8,578 nt of DNA from Acidimicrobiaceae bacterium (GTDB lineage: Bacteria; Actinomycetota; Acidimicrobiia; Acidimicrobiales; MedAcidi-G1): positions 42,081 through 50,658 of the forward strand of contig PAXM01000021.1 of the NCBI GenBank assembly GCA_002714485.1. The letters are read 5' to 3'. This document shows, piece after piece, positions 1-5,823 of this stretch. The position numbers were made by a program, and so were the translations under genes. Below the pieces are notes generated by a model. The model saw only the letters and a program-made list of their open reading frames with translations. It was not told the origin of the DNA and did not search any database. Position 1 is the stretch's first letter. Each line of letters starts with the position of its first letter.

Positions 1-158
1 TCGCTGTCCAGCCCCCATTCAGTGAAGTCCCAGGACCTTTCCAAGGGAAGGTCGTCGAGCCCGCAGCCGAGTTCCTCGGCAACCACCGTGCGGAAGGCGT
101 CGGTGTAGTCGCCGCACACCCCATCGAGGTCTACGCCGAGGACGTATGGACGTTCCAT
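1..158 (-). CDS. 5'-nucleotidase, NT5C-type HAD phosphatase (N-terminal part, cut by window edge)
   Basis: Only the first 52 residues are in the window; the gene continues past base 1. The N-terminus carries HAD motif I as a DLDGV segment: Asp10 would be the phosphoryl-acceptor nucleophile and Asp12 the general acid/base. The hydrophobic strand before it (YVLGV) and the later WDFTEWGL stretch resemble the actinobacterial branch of the NT5C family (cytosolic pyrimidine 5'(3')-deoxyribonucleotidase-like). The family hydrolyses phosphate from nucleoside monophosphates in the cytoplasm, but family members vary in substrate, so the substrate here is open. The ATG at 158 lies 3 bases after the stop of the upstream dehydrogenase gene, with no clear Shine-Dalgarno, so translation is probably coupled to it. 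The motif I call is firm; the exact subfamily is recognised from sequence resemblance only. Confidence 0.75.
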   Translation of the reverse strand, partial: MERPYVLGVDLDGVCGDYTDAFRTVVAEELGCGLDDLPLERSWDFTEWGLDS

Positions 159-161
159 GGA

Positions 162-914
162 TCAACCGGCCGTGAGGCCGCCGTCGACGGAAACGATGGC
201 GCCGTGCATGCGGCTGGCCTCGTCGGATGCCACGAAGGCGATCACGTTGGCTAGCTCCGTCGGATCGGCCATTGGACGGAAGCCAATGTAGGGCTGCATG
301 AGGGTGTGGTCCAGGTTGTCAGGCATGGTGAAATCACGGCTCATCGGGCTGTCCACTCCACCTGGGGCCACGGCGTTGATGCGGACCGGCTGCTTGGCGT
401 ACTCCATGGCCAAGGCGCGGGTCATGTTGACCACCGCTCCTTTAGCCGTGCTGTAGGCCACTGTGTAGGCCTGTCCCATCAGTCCAGCGTTGGATGCGAT
501 ATTGATGATATTGCCGTGATGTTCGATGAGGTGGGGTAGAGCGGCCTGAGCGCACCAGAGGGTCCCGGACACGTTGACGTCCATCATCTGGCGCCATCCC
601 GTCTCGGTGATGTCTGCCACGTGCTCGGCCCACGTCACTCCCGCCACGTTGGCCAGGATGTCGAGACGTCCATGTATCGAGACGGCGACGTCCACCGCAG
701 CGATGCAGTCGGCCCGAATGGAGACGTCACCGGCCACTGTGGTCATGGCGCATCCTGCTTTGGTGATCTCGGCGGCTACGGAGGTAAGGCCATCGGTGTC
801 ACGGTCGAAGCCCACGATGGTGGCACCGTCTGCTGCCATACGTATAGCGGTGGCTCTCCCGATGCCTGACGCAGCGCCGGTGATCAGCGCCACACGTCCG
901 TCGAATCGTCCCAT
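162..914 (-). CDS. SDR family NAD(P)-dependent oxidoreductase
   Basis: This is a 250-residue classical short-chain dehydrogenase/reductase, a normal length for the family. Visible motifs: the TGAASGIG dinucleotide-binding loop (residues 12-19); Asp37 at the end of the second strand, which favours NAD(H) over NADP(H); GDV at 62-64, which contacts adenine; NVAG at 89-92 (a variant of NNAG); Asn114; and the catalytic triad Ser141, Tyr154 and Lys158 (YSTAK). The C-terminus ends in the usual VDGG. It is a soluble cytoplasmic oxidoreductase acting on a hydroxyl or keto group; the substrate cannot be read from sequence. The start ATG is supported by a GGGAGG ribosome site 6 bases upstream. It lies 86 bases after alkB on the same strand and 3 bases before the NT5C-type gene. 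Neither neighbour suggests a shared pathway. Confidence 0.93.
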   Translation of the reverse strand: MGRFDGRVALITGAASGIGRATAIRMAADGATIVGFDRDTDGLTSVAAEITKAGCAMTTVAGDVSIRADCIAAVDVAVSIHGRLDILANVAGVTWAEHVADITETGWRQMMDVNVSGTLWCAQAALPHLIEHHGNIINIASNAGLMGQAYTVAYSTAKGAVVNMTRALAMEYAKQPVRINAVAPGGVDSPMSRDFTMPDNLDHTLMQPYIGFRPMADPTELANVIAFVASDEASRMHGAIVSVDGGLTAG

Positions 915-920
915 CTCTGG

Positions 921-926
921 CCTCCC
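921..926 (-). promoter_or_regulatory. Ribosome binding site of the SDR gene
   Basis: GGGAGG on the minus strand lies 6 bases before the ATG at 914. It is one of the few clear Shine-Dalgarno sequences in the window and fixes the SDR start. Most other genes here start without one. Confidence 0.7.
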
Positions 927-1000
927 GTGCCTGTCTCGTGCAGGCGTGGATCCTCGAGCGACGGTACCGGTCCCCGACAGGTCGCTGGGAGTCGGGCTGG

Positions 1001-1681
1001 TTAGAGGCGGTGGTCGAAACGGCGGAGGCCAGTGGGCCCGAGCCGAACCGATTGGTCGAACTCACGGCCCTTCGGACACCTGAACGCGATGCTGATCCGA
1101 GGGCCAGCTGAGGCCAACTTGGGAATGCAGTGCTCGAAGCGTTGTTGTGCCGGGCCTCGCATGACTAGCAGGTCACCGGAGGCGAGGGTCCAATCCCGGG
1201 AGGATCCGCCACCCCTGGATCGGATTCGAAACGGGCGTCGGGCACCCACCGAGACCAACGCAACGTCTTCGTGGAGGCTTCCGGGACGATGGCGGTCACC
1301 ATGCCAAGCCACGCCGTCGTCACCGTCCCGGTACAGATTGGCCCATGCGGCTACGTATCCACGTTCGTAGTACCTGGTGAGTTCTTCGGCAATGTCGACC
1401 AGGGCTTTCGACGGTTCGCGGATTGTCGTCGAGAGTCGAGGTTCGAGCACATTGCGACCCTTGATCCAGCGCTGGTGGCCCTGCCAGGAGAGTGACTCGA
1501 GGAGATTAAGGAACAGGTCGTCGGCTCCTGTGAGCCAGCCGGGCACGTGATCGATTCTGCAGTCATCATCCAGCCAGGTCGTCTGGGGCAGTGTGTCCAG
1601 GGGGGCGATTTGGAGCGGACCGCTCCCAAACAGGTTGCCCTGCAGTCCTGAACCGTCGAAAAGGGTAATGGTTTCAGACAC
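1001..1681 (-). CDS. alkB: AlkB-type Fe(II)/2-oxoglutarate-dependent dioxygenase (DNA/RNA alkylation repair)
   Basis: The protein is 226 residues from the GTG at 1681. AlkB enzymes oxidatively demethylate alkylated bases such as 1-methyladenine and 3-methylcytosine, using Fe(II), O2 and 2-oxoglutarate. The iron ligands are visible as WHGD (His127, Asp129) and RFEH (His184). The 2-oxoglutarate-binding RxSxAxR strand follows (Arg195 to Arg201 in GPRISIAFR), matching the family's RxNxTxR signature. The upstream NLYRDGDD (from Asn115) is the usual substrate-lid strand, and the QGNLFG start is typical of this branch. The frame stays open to another GTG at 1708, but that codon sits inside a LexA-box-like palindrome. 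A -10-like hexamer (TAAGTT) ends 7 bases before the GTG at 1681, so I prefer 1681 with a leaderless mRNA. The family call is firm; the start is uncertain. Confidence 0.88.
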   Translation of the reverse strand: MSETITLFDGSGLQGNLFGSGPLQIAPLDTLPQTTWLDDDCRIDHVPGWLTGADDLFLNLLESLSWQGHQRWIKGRNVLEPRLSTTIREPSKALVDIAEELTRYYERGYVAAWANLYRDGDDGVAWHGDRHRPGSLHEDVALVSVGARRPFRIRSRGGGSSRDWTLASGDLLVMRGPAQQRFEHCIPKLASAGPRISIAFRCPKGREFDQSVRLGPTGLRRFDHRL

Positions 1682-1688
1682 ATGCGTG

Positions 1689-1694
1689 AACTTA
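1689..1694 (-). promoter_or_regulatory. Candidate -10 element for alkB
   Basis: TAAGTT on the minus strand ends 7 bases before the GTG at 1681, the spacing expected for a leaderless actinobacterial transcript. A TCGAAC sequence sits 16 bases upstream as a possible, weak -35. If this is right, the LexA box lies between the two promoter elements. This is inference from spacing and weak consensus matches. Confidence 0.3.
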
Positions 1695-1701
1695 ACAGTT
1701 G

Positions 1702-1715
1702 AGAACACATGTTCG
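1702..1715 (-). promoter_or_regulatory. LexA (SOS) box upstream of alkB
   Basis: The minus strand reads CGAACATGTGTTCT. The actinobacterial/Gram-positive LexA operator consensus is CGAACRNRYGTTYC. The GAAC and GTTC half-sites are perfect and the 4-base spacer fits R-N-R-Y; only the last base differs. It lies 20 bases upstream of the preferred alkB start at 1681 and between the candidate promoter elements, where a repressor would block transcription. LexA control of a DNA-repair dioxygenase makes biological sense. LexA itself is not in the window. Confidence 0.6.
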
Positions 1716-1776
1716 ATAGCTTGACGGTTGGACGAGCTTGGGTAGTCGGGATATGGCCGATCTCCCCGAAAACGGC

Positions 1777-1810
1777 AAAAGCCCCGCCACCCTGGGGCGG
1801 CGGGGCTTTT
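1777..1810 (-). terminator. Strong rho-independent terminator, bidirectional
   Basis: A perfect 12-bp inverted repeat (AAAAGCCCCGCC at 1777-1788 and GGCGGGGCTTTT at 1799-1810) surrounds a 10-base loop. The GC-rich stem is flanked by an A4 run on one side and a T4 run on the other, so it can terminate transcripts from both strands. It starts 12 bases after the stop of the small membrane-protein gene (minus) and insulates alkB from it. Confidence 0.88.
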
Positions 1811-1822
1811 ACGCGATGTTGA

Positions 1823-2143
1823 CTAGCGGGCTACGCCCTTGCTGAGCGCTGAAAGAGCAGCGTCCTTAACAGGGATGAAGGCTGTGATCGCTAGAGCAGA
1901 GCCAACGTCCATTCCGAAGTCGCCCATGCCGAGGATCTCGGTCGAGGCTCCATAGCCCCAACCCCCGATGTCACTGATCACGACGAACAGATACGCCCAG
2001 ATCAGGTTCAGGTTTGACCCCACAACAGGGATACTGCTCAGAATCCCATTGACGCCAGCAGCGTCGAGGATGCTGTTGAGGACAGCCAGAACGCCCTGAA
2101 AGACCATTGCCAGGACGATCAGCGTCAGAATCGTTGCCATCAT
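1823..2143 (-). CDS. Small hydrophobic membrane protein, function unknown
   Basis: I do not recognise a family for this 106-residue protein. It begins with a hydrophobic helix (about residues 4-24), has a second membrane-compatible stretch (about 45-58, with NLIWAYLFVV), then a glycine-rich turn (GGWGYG, GMGDFGMD), and a third hydrophobic segment (about 80-92) before a short basic end. There is no lipobox or recognisable catalytic motif. Evidence that it is real: a purine-rich AAGGGG site about 11 bases before the ATG at 2143, membrane-protein composition across the whole frame, and a strong terminator just past the stop. It is a single-gene unit, divergent from the SGNH gene at 2310. Its third-codon positions look less GC-biased than those of its neighbours (for example many GCT and ATT codons), which could mean high expression or a different origin. 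The second ATG (2140) is an equally possible start. Confidence 0.72.
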   Translation of the reverse strand: MMATILTLIVLAMVFQGVLAVLNSILDAAGVNGILSSIPVVGSNLNLIWAYLFVVISDIGGWGYGASTEILGMGDFGMDVGSALAITAFIPVKDAALSALSKGVAR

Positions 2144-2309
2144 GATGTTGGTAACCCCTTTGGTTGTCCGGCGAACCCTGTCTCCGGTGGACCGGACCGG
2201 GACCGCTTAGGAAATGGTAAACGAACCGTGATCGAAGATCGCGGCATTCCCGTAACATAATCGCAACATCCCCGCTCGTACAGGGGTTGAGTATTACGAT
2301 TCCCGGCCC
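2144..2309. other. Divergent intergenic region with probable promoters
   Basis: This 166-base gap separates two divergent genes and is locally AT-richer than the surrounding coding DNA. On the minus strand a TATGTT hexamer (2254-2259) could be a -10 for the small membrane-protein gene, with a poor -35. On the plus strand TACGAT (2295-2300) lies 9 bases before the ATG at 2310, which would give a nearly leaderless SGNH transcript. There is also an imperfect GACCG repeat (about 2191-2206) and a GATCG direct repeat (about 2230-2241). None is conclusive. No RNA gene was recognised. Confidence 0.35.
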
Positions 2310-3287
2310 ATGACGGAGACGTCCCGCACCCCCCGTCGGCGGGCCGCTCGTATTCTCGGACTGCTCATTCTGACGCTTCTGGGAGCGAGCCTCCTTGCTC
2401 CAGACGCTGTGGACTCTTGGGCCGATGGCAGAGACCCGGGGTGGGAGCGCACACTGGCCAGGGTGTGGGCCGATCCAGCGGGCGACCTCGCCCGGCGGCT
2501 CGCACTGGACGTTCCCCTCCGGGAATTGGCCGACTTGCTTGACGGAGTGGGGAGTGAAGTAGCCCGCTCTGCTGTCGTACCGGCAGTCCGGCCCGAGGCA
2601 GGGACATCGCCGACCACCGTCGCACCATTGGCGGCCACCTCGGAACGACCACTCCGGATCCTCGCCGTCGGGGACTCGTTGATGCTGGACCTGCAGTACG
2701 GCATGGAGCGCGAACTGGATCCAAGGATGGACGTCGTGGTCGAAGGTCGAGGGGCCTTGGGCTTCGGATTTACCGTGCCCCACTGGGACTGGGAGGATGA
2801 CGTCCTGACCGACTACGACCGTCTGGTGGTTGAAATTTCGCCAGATGTGGTGGTGGTGATGATCGGCGCCAACGAGTTCGAGGAATACGCCGTGAACGGG
2901 GAGGACCTCACCCCGGGGGGTCGGCGGTGGAGGGAGGTCCTGTATGAACGGGCCGACGAGGCCATCGCCCACTGGAAGGCTGACGGAGCCCACATCTACT
3001 GGTGGACGACCCCTCGGATGCGAGACAAACGTTTCCTGACCGATGACCTGAACACCGTCTGGGCAAGGGCGTCTGAAGCCTGGGGGGCGGGGGTGACGTT
3101 GATCGACAGTATGCGGGTCCTCGGCGACGTGGATGGCGCCTATCGGGAGACCATGGTTGGCGATTCGGGCATGGAGATTCCACTACGTAAGGAACATGGC
3201 GTTCATTTCCACGAGGTGGGGGCCGACATGTTGGCCCGCCAACTGGAGGCCCACCTGATGGCTGACGGTTGGTTGACAGGCTCCTAG
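2310..3287 (+). CDS. Membrane-anchored SGNH/GDSL hydrolase-family protein (DUF459-like)
   Basis: This 325-residue protein begins with a basic stretch and one N-terminal hydrophobic helix (about residues 14-30, ILGLLILTLLGASLLA), so it is probably anchored with its domain outside the membrane. A Pro/Thr/Ala-rich linker (about 89-112) precedes the SGNH domain. Block I is AVGDSLM with nucleophile Ser123. Block II glycines are near 147-153, and block III is MIGANEF with oxyanion Asn188. Block V is HGVHF with catalytic His299. The family normally has DGVHF here; the Asp three residues before the His is replaced by His296 (CAT instead of GAT or GAC). SGNH proteins of this type are esterases or O-acetyltransferases on surface glycans or lipids. 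The neighbouring glycan genes support a surface role, but the substrate is unknown. The start has no Shine-Dalgarno; the signal anchor begins just after it. Confidence 0.82.
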   Translation: MTETSRTPRRRAARILGLLILTLLGASLLAPDAVDSWADGRDPGWERTLARVWADPAGDLARRLALDVPLRELADLLDGVGSEVARSAVVPAVRPEAGTSPTTVAPLAATSERPLRILAVGDSLMLDLQYGMERELDPRMDVVVEGRGALGFGFTVPHWDWEDDVLTDYDRLVVEISPDVVVVMIGANEFEEYAVNGEDLTPGGRRWREVLYERADEAIAHWKADGAHIYWWTTPRMRDKRFLTDDLNTVWARASEAWGAGVTLIDSMRVLGDVDGAYRETMVGDSGMEIPLRKEHGVHFHEVGADMLARQLEAHLMADGWLTGS

Positions 3288-3298
3288 CCGGCGGGACC

Positions 3299-3655
3299 CT
3301 ATGAGGGTTCGTCGTTTGGCTCCTCGACAGGCCCTCGCAACAGCGCCAACTCCTCGGCCAGTGCCCGGACCCGTTTCTCGAGTCGGGACAACTCGTAGGA
3401 GAAGTGCATGGCCACCAGCAGTAGAAACCCAATAGCCAGCATCAGAAATAACGTGGGTTGGTACCAGATGCCCAGCCGGTCGGCCACTCGATCTAGAAGC
3501 GTGGGAACCGAGGCGGCCACAGCCAGGACCAGCCCCACGGTCAGCCACAACACCGAGTACTTGGCCTTGAGGGCCCCCCGCCGAACGAGACGAATGATGA
3601 CTAGTACGGCCACCACGGTGAGGACAGCTAGGAGAGCGTGGGTCTGACCGGTCAT
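3299..3655 (-). CDS. DUF2304 family membrane protein
   Basis: This 118-residue protein has three transmembrane helices (about residues 7-23, 34-50 and 67-83). Between the first two lies a basic cytoplasmic loop leading into KYSVLWLTVGLVL, the typical DUF2304 pattern. A charged coiled-coil-like helix follows (about 87-107, YELSRLEKRVRALAEELALL), then an acidic tail. DUF2304 proteins are commonly encoded directly beside DPM1-like GT2 glycosyltransferases, as here, and are thought to be their membrane partner; the biochemical role is not established. The ATG at 3655 overlaps the stop of the GT2 gene by 4 bases (ATGA), so the two are translationally coupled. It is the last gene of the minus-strand operon, ending 11 bases from the converging SGNH gene. 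Confidence 0.88.
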   Translation of the reverse strand: MTGQTHALLAVLTVVAVLVIIRLVRRGALKAKYSVLWLTVGLVLAVAASVPTLLDRVADRLGIWYQPTLFLMLAIGFLLLVAMHFSYELSRLEKRVRALAEELALLRGPVEEPNDEPS

Positions 3656-4395
3656 GGCCCACTCGCCGCCTGACCAACTCGGGAGATTCGTCTTCCCCGA
3701 GTACGAGAACGGCGGCCCGGCCCGCCGGCCAGCAGGACGATGAACAGTCGGATGAAGTGGTAGGCCAACCGCAGGCTGCGGTTCGACGCCGTTCCCGCGA
3801 CCCGATCCCGCATGGTGACCGGCACCTCTCGGACGGTAAACCCATGTCGCACGGCCAGTACGAGCGCCTCGACGGACTCCATGTACTCCATTGGATACTC
3901 GGTAGCGAAGAATTCAAGGACCGGTCGTCGGAAGGCCCGAAAGCCCGATGACGTGTCGGTGAATTGCTGTCCGCTGGTGATCCTTACTAGTCGTCGTAGC
4001 AGTGCCATGGCCACACCGCGGCTGTAGCCCACTCGGTAGCCCCTGTCATCGGCGAACCGACTGCCGATGACCATGTCGGCTTGGTCGAGGGCTTCAAGGA
4101 GGGCAGGTATCTCGGTGGCGTCGTGTTGGCCGTCAGCGTCGAACTGGTACGCCCGGTCGTATCCCTCGTTCGCGACGTGCCGGAAGCCAAGGCGCAGCGC
4201 CCCGCCGATCCCCAGATTGAAAGGCAGTCGGAGACAGGTGGCCCCGCCAGCTACCGCGGCGAGGTGCGTGCCGTCCGATGAGCCGTCGTCCACCACGATC
4301 ACCTGGTGGTCGGGCACCTGGGTGGCGAGGTCCGCTAGAACCCCGGGTAGGGCAGCGGCCTCGTTGAATGCGGGGATGATGACGGCGGTACGCAC
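3652..4395 (-). CDS. Family 2 glycosyltransferase, DPM1/polyprenyl-phosphate sugar synthase-like
   Basis: The protein has 247 residues and a GT-A fold. Visible features: the N-terminal strand AVIIPAFNE (residues 4-12), the nucleotide-binding VVDDGSSDGT (34-43) with Asp36-Asp37, and FDADGQHD (85-92), which contains the metal-binding DxD (Asp86, Asp88). DTSSGFRAF follows at 147-155. The end is an amphipathic or membrane-associated helix (about 208-223) and a basic tail. This architecture matches enzymes that transfer mannose or glucose from a nucleotide sugar to a polyprenyl or dolichyl phosphate at the cytoplasmic face. The product would feed membrane GT39/GT-C enzymes such as the one at 6558-7958. 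The start is a GTG five bases after the GNAT gene's stop, without a Shine-Dalgarno; it puts the first strand at the very N-terminus. The exact sugar is unknown. Confidence 0.9.
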   Translation of the reverse strand: MRTAVIIPAFNEAAALPGVLADLATQVPDHQVIVVDDGSSDGTHLAAVAGGATCLRLPFNLGIGGALRLGFRHVANEGYDRAYQFDADGQHDATEIPALLEALDQADMVIGSRFADDRGYRVGYSRGVAMALLRRLVRITSGQQFTDTSSGFRAFRRPVLEFFATEYPMEYMESVEALVLAVRHGFTVREVPVTMRDRVAGTASNRSLRLAYHFIRLFIVLLAGGPGRRSRTRGRRISRVGQAASGP

Positions 4396-4400
4396 GGGGT

Positions 4401-5354
4401 TCAGTATGCGTCGAAGTCGAGGAACTCGAATGAGGTCACGTCCACTGAGTCCACGTCCATCCGGGGTACTCCGTCAGCATGGAAGGCGTGGAGAACGAGG
4501 CCAAGAGGACTGGGCATGAGTCGACGAGGCAAGGAAACGCCGCCTCCCTGGACCAGAGGATTGACTCCCCAGTGGAGAACCAGTGGTGTTCGGTGATAGC
4601 GGGCCAGCGTCGCGGCGAGGCCCCGCAGGGCAACCGAGTTGACCCTCTTATGTCGGGCCAGGACCTTGAGCAGGACGGCAATTCGCAACCGTCGGTGGAT
4701 AGTGGTCGTGCTGATAAAGGACACATCGTCGCGCAGGTGGAGGACGTACCGAGCCCCCGGCCGGGCCAGGCGCCATCGTAGGAGGTTGGCGGTCCAGAGG
4801 GTCCCGAGGCCGGTGGGTGGAGGGCTGGTGGGCTGCGGCAGGGCCTGGTCGGGGAGAGACCCGGCGAGGAGGGCGGCATCTACCAGATGACTGCTGGTCG
4901 GGATGCTGTCGGGGAGGGGGGCGATGAAGCGGGCCGGACAGTCGGGGAGGCGGCGCCATCCCAACGTTTGGACCATTCGCGGAACGGACTGAGCGTTGGC
5001 TACGCCGAGGATCCCGTCTAGGCCATCTGCCGTCCCCACCCGGTAACTGTCCTCGACGGTCCGGCGGAAGGCCCCCGTCCCGCGTGAGTCAGGACGGGTG
5101 GACAGGTCGACGCCTAGCCCCAACCGGAGACCGGGCCCGTGACTCGACTGGAATTGAATCGGAACCAGGGCGTAGTTGCCAACCAGTTGGCCGTTGTCGT
5201 AAGCCCGGCCGACCGATGCCCGACCCTGGGGGTTGGCCCGGTAGTACCAGTCGAGGTGGTCGCTCCCGATCGGAGGCTGGAAGCCGAACACGAGGTTCAG
5301 GAGATCAGCCGTTGGTCCGAGGTCTCGCCCGTCGTCGGTATATCCATGACGCAT
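4401..5354 (-). CDS. GNAT-fold N-acyltransferase of the exopolysaccharide-locus type
   Basis: This protein has 317 residues from the ATG at 5354. It has the pattern of the large GNAT proteins found in surface-polysaccharide loci. HLDWYYRANPQG (residues 33-44) is followed by a strand pair with GQLVGNYALVP (55-65). DLSTRPDSRGTGAF (83-96) holds the acyl-CoA pyrophosphate-binding RGTGA (91-95). GVANAQS (117-123) and LGW (131-133) then close the first GNAT lobe. The C-terminal half (about 185-317) is probably a second, degenerate lobe, which is common in this group. It likely transfers an acyl group to an amino sugar or similar acceptor; the substrate is not known. The frame is open to an ATG at 5396, but that start would overlap the upstream gene by 35 bases. 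The ATG at 5354 has a GGTGA site and lies 7 bases after that gene's stop, so I chose it. Confidence 0.82.
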   Translation of the reverse strand: MRHGYTDDGRDLGPTADLLNLVFGFQPPIGSDHLDWYYRANPQGRASVGRAYDNGQLVGNYALVPIQFQSSHGPGLRLGLGVDLSTRPDSRGTGAFRRTVEDSYRVGTADGLDGILGVANAQSVPRMVQTLGWRRLPDCPARFIAPLPDSIPTSSHLVDAALLAGSLPDQALPQPTSPPPTGLGTLWTANLLRWRLARPGARYVLHLRDDVSFISTTTIHRRLRIAVLLKVLARHKRVNSVALRGLAATLARYHRTPLVLHWGVNPLVQGGGVSLPRRLMPSPLGLVLHAFHADGVPRMDVDSVDVTSFEFLDFDAY

Positions 5355-5361
5355 CAGCACG

Positions 5362-5718
5362 TCACCGGGGCTGATCGATCCTGGGCTGCCGTCCATGGAC
5401 GGCCATCGCTATCGAGGCTGCCACCAGCAGACTTGCGAGGGCGACACGGAATCTGGCCCGTCCGGTGCAGTCCACCCGGCTTTGTTCCACGGGGTCGCCC
5501 TCGGATGGAAGTGGCACCGTGTACACGTCGGCGAGCGGTCGATCGTTTCCGAATATGCCGACAAGGGGGGTCCCGCACCTGATCTCGGGCGTTGCGTCGA
5601 AGGAAAATGGTTCACCACCAGGCAGTGGGCGGCTGAACGGGGCTAGGAGGATCCACAGGCCTAGCACTAGGACAATCGTTGCCCACCACTGCCGTCGAGA
5701 TGGCCGCGTCCGGGTCAT
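5362..5718 (-). CDS. Hypothetical two-TM membrane protein
   Basis: I do not recognise a named family for this 118-residue protein. It has a basic N-terminus, a transmembrane helix at about 11-29 (WWATIVLVLGLWILLAPF), an extracytoplasmic segment of about 55 residues with two cysteines (Cys48 in RCGTPL and Cys84 in VDCTGRARF), and a second helix at about 91-107. The two cysteines on the outer side could form a disulfide that closes the loop. It is the first gene of the minus-strand operon with the GNAT, GT2 and DUF2304 genes, and its stop is only 7 bases from the preferred GNAT start. This suggests a role at the membrane in the same glycan pathway, but no reaction can be named. No clear Shine-Dalgarno precedes the ATG at 5718. 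Confidence 0.72.
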   Translation of the reverse strand: MTRTRPSRRQWWATIVLVLGLWILLAPFSRPLPGGEPFSFDATPEIRCGTPLVGIFGNDRPLADVYTVPLPSEGDPVEQSRVDCTGRARFRVALASLLVAASIAMAVHGRQPRIDQPR

Positions 5719-5823
5719 GGGGAACTGAGCCTACCGTTCGACTAGGTAGCGCTGGATGGCCGTCGAGCCTGACCCGGTCACGCAATCCGAAGCCAGGAGT
5801 TCTCCGGGCCGTACCCTCGGCCT
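5719..5823. promoter_or_regulatory. Divergent intergenic region between the two-TM protein operon and the second SGNH gene
   Basis: This 105-base gap must hold promoters for both directions. On the plus strand TACCCT (5812-5817) lies 6 bases before the ATG at 5824, compatible with a leaderless transcript. AGGAG near 5793-5798 is too far upstream to serve as its ribosome site. I found no convincing -35 element, palindromic operator or RNA structure. Confidence 0.3.

Noticed and set aside
915..1000. Hairpin (CCCGAC/GTCGGG) between alkB and the SDR gene
   Set aside because: It is a 6-bp stem with a long loop and no T run. It could be chance in GC-rich DNA; no terminator or riboswitch was called.
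1971..2993. A 340-codon open frame on the minus strand
   Set aside because: It runs antisense through the SGNH gene and the divergent intergenic region into the small membrane-protein gene. Its translation is rich in Pro, His, Gly and Arg with no domain, as expected for a GC-rich shadow frame.
3295..3309. Small hairpin between the converging SGNH and DUF2304 genes as a terminator
   Set aside because: The stem is only about 5 bp (ACCCT/AGGGT) with a 3-base loop and no T run, so it does not qualify as an intrinsic terminator.
3183..3917. A 244-codon open frame on the minus strand
   Set aside because: It lies in another frame over the GT2 and DUF2304 genes, both of which have clear family motifs. 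The composition is Arg/Ser/Pro-rich without motifs.
5355..5396. Longer GNAT start at the ATG at 5396
   Set aside because: It overlaps the upstream membrane-protein gene by 35 bases and adds a low-complexity leader. The ATG at 5354 has a better site and spacing.
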